38,839 nucleotides of DNA from RGIG3009 sp045541495 (GCA_045541495.1 JAZQJE010000022.1:1-38839), one strand, 5' to 3'. Positions 29,898 to 38,796 are shown, counted from the stretch's first letter. Notes: generated from the letters alone by a model not told the origin. Program-made: numbers and translations.

Positions 29898-31655
29898 ATG
29901 GTAGATCTGAAAGCAAGACCCTATTACCTGTCCGATGAGGACATCCGTTGGGTGAACGACACCATTGCGGGCATGACCGACGAAGAAAAGGTCGGTCAAC
30001 TTTTCTTCCAATTGACCGCCGGTATGGATGAAGCGTATTTGCGGGAACTGATGGAAAAATATCATTTGGGCGGTTGTCGCTACAACAATATGCCCGCCGC
30101 CGCGGTCAACATGCAAAACCGTATTTTACAACAATACGCCAAAATCCCGTTGTTCATCGCCTGCAACACGGAAGGCGGCGGCAACGGCGCCTGTTCCGAC
30201 GGTACGTATATCGGCAGCGGCATCAAGATCGGCGCTACAGGCAACGTACAATATGCCCACGATCTGGGCCGTATATCTAACGAAGAAGCCGCCTCTCTCG
30301 GTTGTAACATGGCGTTTGCACCGGTGTGTGATATTCATTACAACTGGGAAAACACCGAAGTGGTTGCGCGCGCGTTCGGTACCGATCCCGAACAAGTGGC
30401 GGTGATGAGCAAAGCCTATTTAGACGGCGCTCACACCATTGACGGGTTCGCTTGCGCCGCCAAACACTTCCCCGGTAACGGACAGGATTTCCGCGATGCC
30501 CACATTAGCAACAACCTCAACGATTTTGACGAGGACGAATGGATGGACACCTACGGTATGGTGTACAAGACCCTCATCGATGCTGACTTGGATGCTATCA
30601 TGGGCGGTCACATCATGATGCGGGAATATATGCGCGCCGTCAACCCTGCGATTCGCGACGAAGACCTGCTTCCCGCTACCCTGTGTCCCGAGATCATGAC
30701 GGGACTGTTGCGAGAGAAATTGGGCTTTAACGGTATGGTTGTCACCGATGCCAGCCACATGGTAGCCATGACCAACCGCATGACCCGTAAAGATATGTTA
30801 CCTGCCAGTATCAACGCAGGTTGCGATATGTTCCTGTTCTTTAATGACCCCGAAGAAGATTTCACCACCATGTTGGAAGCCTATCGAACAGGTGTTATCA
30901 GCGAAGCCCGCATGACCGAAGCGCTCACCCGCATTTTGGGTTTGAAAGCCCACATGGGTCTGCATAAAAAAGCGGAATTAGTACCCGCCGCTCCCGCTGT
31001 CGGCAAAGACGAATACAACGCTGTCGCCGAAGCCATCAGCCGCGATAGTATCACCCTCGTGAAATACAAGGACACCGATGTGTTGCCCCTCACCCCCGAA
31101 AAATACAAGCGCATTATGATCGTCTATGTTAAAGGCCCCGCCGGCCCCATGGATGCGCTTATTCAAATGGCCATGGGCGGTATGGGCCCCCGCAAAAATC
31201 CCGCTGAGGAATTGCGAGATCGGCTGATTGAAAAAGGGTTTGATGCCTTTATCTATGAAAGCCCTTTGGAAAAGATCAAAAAACAGGTTGCCGCAGGGGA
31301 GAAACCCAGCCTCAACCTGTACTTTGCGGGTAAAAATGCCATTGAAGATTTTAAAGCAAAACAAGATCTGGTTATCACTCTGTGTGATGTGGCAAACGGC
31401 CGTCCCGCGTTCGGTATGTCCAAAGGTGGCGGCGAGATCCCGTGGTATGTGTTTGAACTGCCCGTGGTAGCCATCAGTGTCAATGCCCCCACCATGCTGG
31501 CGGATATTCCTCAAGTCCGTACCTACATCAACGCCTACGACTCCAAACCCAATACCTTGGATGCCTTAGTTGACAACCTTGTCACCGGTCCCGATGCCTT
31601 TAAAGGTAGCGACCCCATCGACAGTTTCTGTGGTTTGTGGGATACGAAAATCTAA
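29898..31655 (+). CDS. GH3 family glycosidase, NagZ-like
   Basis: 585 residues, no signal peptide, so cytoplasmic. The GH3 barrel shows AAKHFPGNGQDFRDAH (about 187-201): the KHFPG...D-x-H pattern of NagZ-type N-acetylglucosaminidases with an Asp-His catalytic dyad. The nucleophile Asp lies in GMVVTDASHMVAM, about residue 284. A C-terminal alpha/beta domain of about 200 residues follows, as in longer clostridial NagZ relatives and GlcNAc phosphorylases. It probably cleaves beta-linked amino sugars such as cell-wall or glycan GlcNAc. GGGAGGA is the SD. It is the last gene of the operon. Confidence 0.87.
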   Translation: MVDLKARPYYLSDEDIRWVNDTIAGMTDEEKVGQLFFQLTAGMDEAYLRELMEKYHLGGCRYNNMPAAAVNMQNRILQQYAKIPLFIACNTEGGGNGACSDGTYIGSGIKIGATGNVQYAHDLGRISNEEAASLGCNMAFAPVCDIHYNWENTEVVARAFGTDPEQVAVMSKAYLDGAHTIDGFACAAKHFPGNGQDFRDAHISNNLNDFDEDEWMDTYGMVYKTLIDADLDAIMGGHIMMREYMRAVNPAIRDEDLLPATLCPEIMTGLLREKLGFNGMVVTDASHMVAMTNRMTRKDMLPASINAGCDMFLFFNDPEEDFTTMLEAYRTGVISEARMTEALTRILGLKAHMGLHKKAELVPAAPAVGKDEYNAVAEAISRDSITLVKYKDTDVLPLTPEKYKRIMIVYVKGPAGPMDALIQMAMGGMGPRKNPAEELRDRLIEKGFDAFIYESPLEKIKKQVAAGEKPSLNLYFAGKNAIEDFKAKQDLVITLCDVANGRPAFGMSKGGGEIPWYVFELPVVAISVNAPTMLADIPQVRTYINAYDSKPNTLDALVDNLVTGPDAFKGSDPIDSFCGLWDTKI

Positions 31656-31664
31656 CGAAAAAGT

Positions 31665-31694
31665 ACCGCTTCTAATAGGAAAGGGCGGTTTTTT
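31665..31694 (+). terminator. Terminator after the GH3 gene
   Basis: ACCGC/GCGGT stem with an extended TTC/GAA upper part, then TTTTTT. It sits between convergent genes. Confidence 0.65.
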
Positions 31695-32280
31695 AAAACA
31701 GAGTACCCGACAGGGGTGCCGTTAATGAATGCACAGTGGCATTAAACAAGGCGGGCTCTTTATCGGAATGGGTGACCAACAGGATCAATTTGTTCCGATA
31801 ACGTGTGCACAGTTGTTCGGCGATGGCGCGGTATAATCCTTCGTCCAAGCCGGTAAACGGCTCATCTAAAATAAGGATATCTCCGCCATAGGCCATGGCA
31901 CGCGCCAGTGCCACCCGCCGCCGCATACCGCCGCTGAGTTCATCGGGATAACGGTGGTGATCGTCGGCCAAGGATACAGCTTGCAACACGCCACGGATAG
32001 CGGCGGGATCGTCACACACGGCGGTGATGTTGTCCCACACGGTAAGCCATGGAAGCAGGCGGTCTTCCTGAAAGACCATGGCGATCTTCAACCCGTCAGG
32101 ACGATGAATAACACCGCTTGTCGGCGTTTCCAGACCGGCAATCAACCGCAATAAGGTGGTTTTGCCGCAACCGGAAGGGCCGCTGAAACACACCGTTCCC
32201 GCAGAAGGGAGAGAAAAGGAAACCTCTTGCAGGAGAGGGGTGTCACCGTAAGAAAAGGATACGTTTTCAAAAGTCAACAT
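31693..32280 (-). CDS. ABC transporter ATPase, NitT/TauT type
   Basis: 195 residues. Walker A GPSGCGKTT, Q-loop MVFQEDRLLPWLTVWDN (the LLPW form is typical of SsuB/TauB-like ATPases), signature ELSGGMRRRVALARA and Walker B ILILDEPFTGLD are intact. It is about 50 residues shorter than usual because the C-terminal helical part is reduced. It overlaps the permease gene by 7 nt. Last gene of the Crp-regulated importer operon. Confidence 0.88.
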   Translation of the reverse strand: MLTFENVSFSYGDTPLLQEVSFSLPSAGTVCFSGPSGCGKTTLLRLIAGLETPTSGVIHRPDGLKIAMVFQEDRLLPWLTVWDNITAVCDDPAAIRGVLQAVSLADDHHRYPDELSGGMRRRVALARAMAYGGDILILDEPFTGLDEGLYRAIAEQLCTRYRNKLILLVTHSDKEPALFNATVHSLTAPLSGTLF

Positions 32281-33062
32281 GCGGTGTCACCTCCCGGTTT
32301 GTGGTGGGTATTGGCGGTGAGGCGCAGAAGCAGATGTTCTAACAACAAACTGAGTACCACGACCACCGCCGTCCACGCAAAGACTTGGGGTGTTTCCAAA
32401 TAACTTTTAGCGTCGTGCAATTGCCGACCGATGGAAAAATCGGGACGGCAGATCACCTCGGCGGCTACACCCGATTTCCATGCAAAGCCCAAACCGTTTA
32501 CTGCCGCCGTTACAAAAAAGGGTTTGATGGACGGCAAATAGATCTTCGATAGACGCTTGCGAAAAGAAAATCGATACAGCGAAGCCATTTCCAGCAACCG
32601 AGGATCGGTTTCGCGGATGCCTTGTTCCACATTCAGCCATACCATGGGCAGTACCATCAAAAAGGAGATGAACACCGGTACCAGATCGGTGCGGATCCAC
32701 ACCAAGGTAAGGATGATAAAGGACGCCACAGGCGCGGCGCGTACAAGGTGAAGCAAAGGAGAGAGTAAGGTGTGAAGCAATGTCGAGCGCGCCGTTAGCA
32801 CAGCGCAGACTGAGCCGATGGTTAATGCCGCCAAGAACCCTAACAGAATACGCAGCAAGGAGAGTCCCACCGATCGCCAGAAAAGCGGGACGGTGACTAA
32901 GGAGAACAGGGTGTTCAGCACCTCGAGGGGGGTGGGGATGAGCAACACCTGGTTGACGGCCATTGCCACGATCTGCCACAGACCGATCCAAAAGGCAGCG
33001 GTGCCGAGGGCGATGAGCCCTCGGCGAACGCGAGTATCAACCAACATAGTAGAAAGCATCAT
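32274..33062 (-). CDS. ABC transporter permease, NitT/TauT type
   Basis: 262 residues, about six helices. The coupling loop MASLYRFSFRKRLSKIYLPSI and KSGVAAEVICRPDFSIG match SsuC/TauC-like permeases. Its 5' end overlaps the 3' end of the binding-protein gene by 26 nt; the exact start is uncertain (ATG 33062 or an in-frame ATG at 33047), with no clear SD, so translation probably depends on ribosomes finishing the upstream gene. Confidence 0.87.
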   Translation of the reverse strand: MMLSTMLVDTRVRRGLIALGTAAFWIGLWQIVAMAVNQVLLIPTPLEVLNTLFSLVTVPLFWRSVGLSLLRILLGFLAALTIGSVCAVLTARSTLLHTLLSPLLHLVRAAPVASFIILTLVWIRTDLVPVFISFLMVLPMVWLNVEQGIRETDPRLLEMASLYRFSFRKRLSKIYLPSIKPFFVTAAVNGLGFAWKSGVAAEVICRPDFSIGRQLHDAKSYLETPQVFAWTAVVVVLSLLLEHLLLRLTANTHHKPGGDTAC

Positions 33063-34014
33063 CGGGCAAAGCGCCGCCGATGGACGAGGGATTGGCCTCG
33101 TGCAGAATGGTGTAGTATTTGGCGATCTGTGCTTTCATTTCGACGCCCGACACAAAGGTGAGCTGGCAATAGGGGATGGCTTTTTTGGCAACAGCCGCTT
33201 TGGGGATGATGCCAAACTCTTCGCACAAGGAGGCGGTGGTATCCACGTCACCGGTCTTTTCGATAGCGGCTTTATATTCTTTTAAGAACGCTTCCACTTC
33301 TTTGGGATGATTTTCAAGGAATTCGGTGCGCACGGCCACACAACCCATCATCAGTTTGTTGTCGGCGCCCGCAATGGCTTCCCATTCGTCGTTCATACTC
33401 AAGGCAATACGAACATCGGCATTTTTTGTCATGATCGTGGTGACGGCGGGTTGGGGTACCATGGCGATGGTGGCGGTGCCGCCGGCGACCAACGTGGACA
33501 ACTCGTTGTTGTCGGCTGCAAACTTGATCTCCACGTCAGTTGCGGGATCAATGTTATTTTGCTTCAACACATAGTTGAGGATGTATTCGGGATTGGCACC
33601 TTGACCCGAAGTGTAGATGGTCTTGCCTTTCAGGTCGGCCACCGATTGAATGGTGTTACCGTTTTCCAATATATACAGCACACCTAACGTATTGACCGCC
33701 AACAGGCGCACATTGCCGTTAGTTTTCTTATACAGCGCAGCGGCCATGTTGGTAGGGACGGCGGCGATATCCACCTCGCCGTTGGACAGCTTGGGACTCA
33801 CCAGGCTGGGGTCGGAGGATACGGAAAATTCATAAGTGTTTTCGGTTTTTTTGTCAGCGGCGGCATCCATCAAATGCACCATGCCGATACCGGTGGGTCC
33901 TTGAATGGCCGCTACACGAACGGTGAGAGGAGCCGTATTGTTGACGGTACTGCAACCGGCAAGCGCCGTAACCAGCACCAACAGAAGACTGACAAGACTG
34001 ATGAGTTTTTTCAT
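33037..34014 (-). CDS. ABC transporter substrate-binding lipoprotein, NitT/TauT type
   Basis: 325 residues. Signal peptide with lipobox ALAGC, lipidated Cys21, so it is membrane-tethered on the outside. The mature part has the type-2 periplasmic-binding fold pattern of the SsuA/NMT1-like group (LSNGEVDIAAVPTNMAAALYKK; DLKGKTIYTSGQGANPEYIL). The ligand is unknown: sulfonate, pyrimidine or another small organic compound are all possible. It starts 14 nt after the Crp/Fnr gene and is probably cotranscribed with it. Confidence 0.88.
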   Translation of the reverse strand: MKKLISLVSLLLVLVTALAGCSTVNNTAPLTVRVAAIQGPTGIGMVHLMDAAADKKTENTYEFSVSSDPSLVSPKLSNGEVDIAAVPTNMAAALYKKTNGNVRLLAVNTLGVLYILENGNTIQSVADLKGKTIYTSGQGANPEYILNYVLKQNNIDPATDVEIKFAADNNELSTLVAGGTATIAMVPQPAVTTIMTKNADVRIALSMNDEWEAIAGADNKLMMGCVAVRTEFLENHPKEVEAFLKEYKAAIEKTGDVDTTASLCEEFGIIPKAAVAKKAIPYCQLTFVSGVEMKAQIAKYYTILHEANPSSIGGALPDDAFYYVG

Positions 34015-34028
34015 AGAGAATCCCTTCC

Positions 34029-34682
34029 TTAATGAATGATGGTATATTGTTTTCCGTCTTTGGTCACGATACCTTGTTGTAGTAAGGTGTCCAAAGCGCG
34101 GTACAAACTGGATCGTCCCATGTTCAGGGTGCGGGACAGTTCGGTCATACTGCGGGGCAAGGCCACTGTGCCGTGTTCATCCTGATGGGAAAGACAATAG
34201 TGGTACAGACGGCTCACCGAAGAGCCTCCTGTTAGGGCCGCCAGCTTGCGATTGAGGAATCGTATACGGCCCGATAAAAAGGCAATGTAGTTTTGAGAGG
34301 TTTGGGGGAATGCCGCAAACAACGCCGTCATTTGCTCTTGTGTGATAAATCGTACACACACGGGGGTAAGGGTGGTAAGGTCGGTTACATAGTCGTCCTG
34401 TTTGTCGTCAAACAAGGCGGCGGCACCGAATACATCTCCCGCACACAACCGATTCATGATCAGTGGTCGTCCCTGTTCTTCAGGGGATTGCACCAATACC
34501 GTTCCCGATAACACCATCCCCAGCGAACGGTCAAAGGTGTGGGTATCGTAGATCCGCTCTCCCCGCTCATAACAAACGGCGGGAGAAAGTTGTTCGTCGA
34601 TCTTTCGCAGAGCATCCCCATCTAAACCGCGAAAAAGGAAAAATGCCGAAAGCGAGTCGATTTTGAGGTTGACATCTTTCAT
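34029..34682 (-). CDS. Crp/Fnr family transcriptional regulator
   Basis: 217 residues from ATG 34682, chosen because GGAGGTG precedes it; an in-frame start at 34715 would overlap the operator. N-terminal cyclic-nucleotide-like domain (LSGTVLVQ, GDVFGAAALF), dimer helix, and C-terminal winged helix with MTELSRTLNMGRSSLYRALDTLLQQG. The Arg-Ser-Ser loop typical of cAMP binding is absent, and there is no N-terminal Cys cluster for an Fnr-type iron-sulfur site. It heads the operon with the ABC importer and likely regulates it, and itself, through the palindrome at 34699-34714. Confidence 0.88.
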   Translation of the reverse strand: MKDVNLKIDSLSAFFLFRGLDGDALRKIDEQLSPAVCYERGERIYDTHTFDRSLGMVLSGTVLVQSPEEQGRPLIMNRLCAGDVFGAAALFDDKQDDYVTDLTTLTPVCVRFITQEQMTALFAAFPQTSQNYIAFLSGRIRFLNRKLAALTGGSSVSRLYHYCLSHQDEHGTVALPRSMTELSRTLNMGRSSLYRALDTLLQQGIVTKDGKQYTIIH

Positions 34683-34698
34683 ACAGCACCTCCAACAC

Positions 34699-34714
34699 TG
34701 TCCCAAATGGGACA
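34699..34714. promoter_or_regulatory. Palindromic operator, candidate Crp/Fnr-family site
   Basis: TGTCCCAAATGGGACA: 7-bp inverted arms around two central bases. It lies just downstream of the -10 box of the regulator's promoter, near the start of transcription, where binding should repress. Confidence 0.7.
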
Positions 34715-34722
34715 CTACAAAA

Positions 34723-34751
34723 AGTATATCCTATCTTTATGAAAAAGGCAA
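34723..34751 (-). promoter_or_regulatory. Promoter of the Crp/Fnr-ABC importer operon
   Basis: On the minus strand TTGCCT (34746-34751), 17-nt spacer, TATACT (34723-34728). Confidence 0.7.
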
Positions 34752-34780
34752 GAGGAAATAACAAAAATGTTATTAACGAT

Positions 34781-34808
34781 TTACATTTTAAGAAAAATGT
34801 GATATTTT
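34781..34808 (+). promoter_or_regulatory. Possible promoter of the surface-protein gene
   Basis: TTACAT (34781-34786), 16-nt spacer, TATTTT (34803-34808), 36 nt before the start codon. Both boxes are imperfect. Confidence 0.45.
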
Positions 34809-34844
34809 AGTAGCAGAATCTTTGGAAACAAGGAGCGACAGTAT

Positions 34845-36422
34845 ATGATGAAAAAAGGAATCGCCGTTTTAACGGCGATGTTCTTGTTGGTCAGTACGCT
34901 GATTTTCGGCGTTTGCGCCGACGGGTTCCAGTTTGAAGAGATCTCCCGCGAAGTGTATGAAGATACGCTGGTCATGCAGTGGAATGCGGACGATGTGCCG
35001 GAGGACATGACGGTAACGGTTGATGCGGTGATCGTTGGAGATCTGACGATCGAGGTGGAAATAGAGCAACCGGGTATGGTTTCGGCGGATATTTCTGCAG
35101 TACCGGCGGGGCAATACATAGGGGTGACTTATGTGTACACCGTAGATGGCGAAGAGCAGACAGCGATGGTAAAATCTCCGTTTGTCAAAAGCGGTCTGTC
35201 GGCGGTGACATTGGATATGGTCATCAACGATGACGGCAGTGTAACGGTGACAGCGATCGACGATAGCGGCGAGCCGGTTGGGGGGTATGAGTTAGTCATG
35301 TCCATCGGTGCCATGACCGGTCTAACGGAAAAAACCGGCGCAGATGGTACCTTTACGTCCCGTATGACATTACAATTCGGCGAGAAAGCGATCTGCGCCG
35401 GTGTGGCAACGGTGATCGGCGGGATCACTTACACGGAAGCCACTCAAGTGGAACAGGTATTTGAGGCACCTATCACGACTACCGAAGCGCAGGAAACCAC
35501 TACGACCACAACGGAAAAAACTACCACGACTACGGAAAAGACCACCACAACGAAAAAAACAACGACCACCACCGTGGCAGCCACTTCGGCAACGGTGACG
35601 GTAAACGCCACTACGGCGACTACCCCTTCTCAGGAAAATGTTACCATCAAAGGAACGGGTACAACGGCGAAACGGGATGATAAGGTGGCGGTCAATGTAT
35701 CGCTGGACACCAATATCCTGTCCGCTTTCGGCGTGAAAGTGTCTGTATTCAACGACGATGCGTATTTACTGGTCAGTGATGAGGATTATAACAATTTGGT
35801 GGGACGCACCGCGAACATCTTAATGCTCAATGTGCTGACCGCTGAGCAAGAAGCGACCGCTGAGCAGATTGCTGCGGCCACGGCGGGGGTCTCCAAATTT
35901 TCTTCTTACACCGAAGAAAACCGTTCTTTTATCACCTTTGATCTGTCATTCTTGATCCTTGACAAAACGACGGGCAAAGAGGTGCCGGTATCGGCGGTTC
36001 CGCTAAACAGTACCTATGTGGTGCAGTTGCCTGTGCCGGCGGAGATGCGCAATTGCGATGCATTGGCTATCACCATGTTTAACGACGACGGGTTGATGGA
36101 ACCCGTGGAAGTAAAAGCCAAAAACGGTCGTATCCAGTTGGAAATCAATTCCTTGGAAGCCTATACACTGATTGGGTTCCATTCCGAAAACGGTGGTAAG
36201 GCCGGTGGGCAGGCAACGTTGTTGGTTGTCTTGTTGATCGTGGGTATCCTGTTGCTGGTCGGCGCGGCGGTATTACTGTATTTTTTTGTACTGCGCAAAC
36301 CCGCGCCCAAAAAGCCCGAACCGAAAAAAGAACCGTTTGTGCCTGAAAACTTGGATGAAAACGATATTTTCAGCGGCCGTGATGATTATCCCGAGATCAA
36401 TCGCCGCCCGCCGACGAAATAA
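34845..36422 (+). CDS. Secreted Thr-rich protein with C-terminal membrane anchor
   Basis: 525 residues. Signal peptide (1-25, ending VCADG). Two beta-rich regions, about 26-205 and 265-450, flank a low-complexity linker (about 210-262) made mainly of Thr with scattered Glu and Lys (TTTTTEKTTTT). Near the C-terminus a hydrophobic helix (about 456-483) is followed by a Pro/Lys-rich cytoplasmic tail, with no LPxTG motif, so it is anchored by the membrane helix. Such Thr linkers are common in Ruminococcaceae surface proteins and are likely extended or glycosylated. The ectodomain is not recognised. AAGGAG is the SD; ATG 34848 is an alternative start. Confidence 0.8.
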   Translation: MMKKGIAVLTAMFLLVSTLIFGVCADGFQFEEISREVYEDTLVMQWNADDVPEDMTVTVDAVIVGDLTIEVEIEQPGMVSADISAVPAGQYIGVTYVYTVDGEEQTAMVKSPFVKSGLSAVTLDMVINDDGSVTVTAIDDSGEPVGGYELVMSIGAMTGLTEKTGADGTFTSRMTLQFGEKAICAGVATVIGGITYTEATQVEQVFEAPITTTEAQETTTTTTEKTTTTTEKTTTTKKTTTTTVAATSATVTVNATTATTPSQENVTIKGTGTTAKRDDKVAVNVSLDTNILSAFGVKVSVFNDDAYLLVSDEDYNNLVGRTANILMLNVLTAEQEATAEQIAAATAGVSKFSSYTEENRSFITFDLSFLILDKTTGKEVPVSAVPLNSTYVVQLPVPAEMRNCDALAITMFNDDGLMEPVEVKAKNGRIQLEINSLEAYTLIGFHSENGGKAGGQATLLVVLLIVGILLLVGAAVLLYFFVLRKPAPKKPEPKKEPFVPENLDENDIFSGRDDYPEINRRPPTK

Positions 36423-36463
36423 AAGCAAAAAAAGGAACGCTCACGCGTTCCTTTTTTTGCTTT
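36422..36463. terminator. Intrinsic terminator after the surface-protein gene
   Basis: AAAGCAAAAAAAGGAACGC pairs with GCGTTCCTTTTTTTGCTTT around TCAC, a perfect long stem with embedded A and T runs. Confidence 0.92.
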
Positions 36464-36468
36464 CGGTC

Positions 36469-36497
36469 TTGTTTCGCCAATCGGATGGTGGTATACT
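36469..36497 (+). promoter_or_regulatory. Promoter of the aminotransferase/esterase operon
   Basis: TTGTTT (36469-36474), 17-nt spacer, TATACT (36492-36497), 31 nt before the GTG start. Confidence 0.65.
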
Positions 36498-36527
36498 GGT
36501 AACAATTTGATAAAGGGGCTGATACCT

Positions 36528-37709
36528 GTGACAGTTTCGAATAAAATGAAGAACATGAAACCCTCTGCCATTCGAGAGATCTTTAAAAGTTTGGGTACGC
36601 CCGGCGCGATTTCCTTTGCCGGCGGTAATCCTGCGCCTGAATCCTTTCCCGTTGAGGCGATAGCCGCTATCGGAGCGGACATTTTCAAAAACAATGTTAC
36701 GGCGGCGTTGCAATACAGCGTAACGGAAGGATATCCCGTGTTGCGGGAACTGGTAGCCGATCGTTTAAAAACGAAATTCCGTATTGATACGGATGCCAAT
36801 ACCACCATCATCACGTCGGGCGGCCAACAAGCCATCGAACTGGCGTGTAAGGTGGTGTGCAACGAGGGGGACGAGGTGATTTGCGAAAACCCCAGTTTTA
36901 TCGGCGCGTTAAACGCGTTCCGTTCGCTGGGGGCACGTCCCATCGGTGTGGAATTGGAAGCCGACGGTATTGACGTGGCGGCGTTGGAAGAAACCATCAA
37001 AGCCCATCCCAAAGCCCGTTTGTTGTATGTGATCCCCACGTTCCACAATCCCGCGGGTATCACCATGTCCCTGGAAAAGCGGCGGGCGGTATATGAGTTG
37101 GCGCAGCAGTACGATCTCGTGATCTTGGAGGACAACCCCTATGGTGACCTGCGGTTTGCAGGTGAGGAACTGCCTACCATCAAAAGCATGGATACCGACG
37201 GTCGCGTGATCTATTGCGGTACGTTTTCCAAGATCTTGTCAGCGGGTATGCGCGTAGGTTACGCTTGCGGTTGCGATGAACTGATACAGAAAATGGTGGT
37301 TGCCAAACAGGTGGAAGATGTCCATACCAACATTTTTTTCCAAATGACTTGCGCACAGTACATACAGCAATACGATCTGGATGCCCATATCGATACCATT
37401 CGGGAACTGTACCGCCGCAAATGTGGGCGGATGTTGGCTGCACTGGATAAGCACATGCCAAAGGAAGTGACCTATACCCGTCCCGAAGGCGGGTTGTTCC
37501 TGTGGTGTACATTACCTGCGGGATTCGACGTAGCCGCGCTTATCAAAGAAGCCGTGGCGGCGAAGGTGTTTGTGGTGGCAGGTACGGCATTTAACTGCGA
37601 TGAAACCGCCCCGTCCTCTTCGTTCCGTCTTAACTATTCCATGCCGTCGGAAGAGGATATTGACAAGGGGATTGCCATTTTAGCCGAGTTGATCCGCAAA
37701 CAACTTTGA
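36528..37709 (+). CDS. PLP-dependent aminotransferase, class I/II
   Basis: 393 residues from GTG 36528, which follows AAAGGGG at the right distance; the in-frame TTG at 36507 lacks an SD. Features: ISFAGGNPAPESFP (N-terminal GG-P motif of the 2-aminoadipate/LysN and MocR-like aminotransferases), PTFHNPAGITMS, EDNPYGDLRF, the PLP lysine K235 in GTFSKILSAGMRVGY, and the C-terminal FRLNYS with its carboxylate-binding Arg. There is no fused GntR domain, so it is a free-standing enzyme. It probably transfers amino groups between 2-oxo acids and branched, aromatic or aminoadipate-type amino acids. Confidence 0.9.
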   Translation: MTVSNKMKNMKPSAIREIFKSLGTPGAISFAGGNPAPESFPVEAIAAIGADIFKNNVTAALQYSVTEGYPVLRELVADRLKTKFRIDTDANTTIITSGGQQAIELACKVVCNEGDEVICENPSFIGALNAFRSLGARPIGVELEADGIDVAALEETIKAHPKARLLYVIPTFHNPAGITMSLEKRRAVYELAQQYDLVILEDNPYGDLRFAGEELPTIKSMDTDGRVIYCGTFSKILSAGMRVGYACGCDELIQKMVVAKQVEDVHTNIFFQMTCAQYIQQYDLDAHIDTIRELYRRKCGRMLAALDKHMPKEVTYTRPEGGLFLWCTLPAGFDVAALIKEAVAAKVFVVAGTAFNCDETAPSSSFRLNYSMPSEEDIDKGIAILAELIRKQL

Positions 37710-37719
37710 GGTGATACGG

Positions 37720-38793
37720 ATGGATATTTCCAAAATTGATCGCAATTTTCATGTTGAGAGTACCATTGATCAACCGGATATTCAGTGGTTGGACGCGTCG
37801 AAAGATCCCTTCGTGATCTACGGCGCGGCGCGGACAAATCCCTTTGCCCGTTTGCCGTTGGATGTGGCAACTGCCACCAGTGACGGTGTGCGGTGGCTGC
37901 ACACCAACACGGCGGGAATACGGGCGCGGTTTCGCACCGATTCACCGTATTTAGCCGTCCACGCCAAATGGAAAGCGCAGTGCCTTTTTTCCCACATGAC
38001 GCGCCTTGGTACCGGTGGATTTGATCTGTATGTGTCAGAAGAAGGAAAACAGCGGTTTGTCAATCCTCCGTTCATACCGTGGGGAGAGGCCGATACGGGA
38101 TTTGAAGCCTTGGTATCTACGGGAGACGGCACCATGCGGGATTATGTGCTCAATTTTCCCTTATATAACGATGTGGACGAACTGTATATCGGTGTCAAAG
38201 AAGATTCACGCTTCGAAGAACCGGCTCGCTATGCCAATGAAAAACCGGTGGTGTTTTACGGGTCTTCCATCACCCAAGGGGGATGTGCCTCCCGTCCGGG
38301 CAACTGTTATCAAAATATGTTATCCCGTAAATTGAATATGGATTATCTCAATTTAGGGTTTTCGGGGAACGGGAAAGGTGAATTGCCCATTGCCGATTAT
38401 ATGGCGAGTTTGGAGATGGCGGCATTTGTGTGCGATTATGATTACAATGCACCTACCGTCGAATATCTGAACGATACCCATTATCGACTGTATGAGATCA
38501 TTCGTGCCGCTCATCCCACGGTTCCCTATATTATGATCTCTAAACCCGATCTGCAAACTTTTAATCAAGAAACACAGGGTATGAATATACGCCGTCGAGA
38601 GGTTATTAAGGATACCTATCGCAAAGCCCTGGAAAACGGCGACACCAACGTGTATTTCATCGACGGTGATACTATTTTCGAGGGTGAGGAACGATTTGCT
38701 TGTACGGTGGACGGCTGTCATCCCAACGATTTGGGATTTTATCGTTTTTATCGAACCTTGTTGCCTGTCCTCAAACAAGCATTGAATAAATAA
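37720..38793 (+). CDS. SGNH/GDSL-type hydrolase (probable carbohydrate or acyl esterase)
   Basis: 357 residues from ATG 37720 after GAGGTGAT; an in-frame GTG at 37711 is part of that SD. The N-terminal ~165 residues form a beta-rich accessory domain; the catalytic part starts VVFYGSSITQGG with nucleophile Ser183, followed by NLGFSGNGKGE (oxyanion Gly/Asn) and the C-terminal pair Asp331-His334 in DGCHPND. This two-domain layout occurs in SGNH esterases from gut Firmicutes and Bacteroidetes that deacylate sugars. No signal peptide is seen, so it acts in the cytoplasm. It follows the aminotransferase gene by 10 nt. Confidence 0.88.
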   Translation: MDISKIDRNFHVESTIDQPDIQWLDASKDPFVIYGAARTNPFARLPLDVATATSDGVRWLHTNTAGIRARFRTDSPYLAVHAKWKAQCLFSHMTRLGTGGFDLYVSEEGKQRFVNPPFIPWGEADTGFEALVSTGDGTMRDYVLNFPLYNDVDELYIGVKEDSRFEEPARYANEKPVVFYGSSITQGGCASRPGNCYQNMLSRKLNMDYLNLGFSGNGKGELPIADYMASLEMAAFVCDYDYNAPTVEYLNDTHYRLYEIIRAAHPTVPYIMISKPDLQTFNQETQGMNIRRREVIKDTYRKALENGDTNVYFIDGDTIFEGEERFACTVDGCHPNDLGFYRFYRTLLPVLKQALNK

Positions 38794-38796
38794 GAA

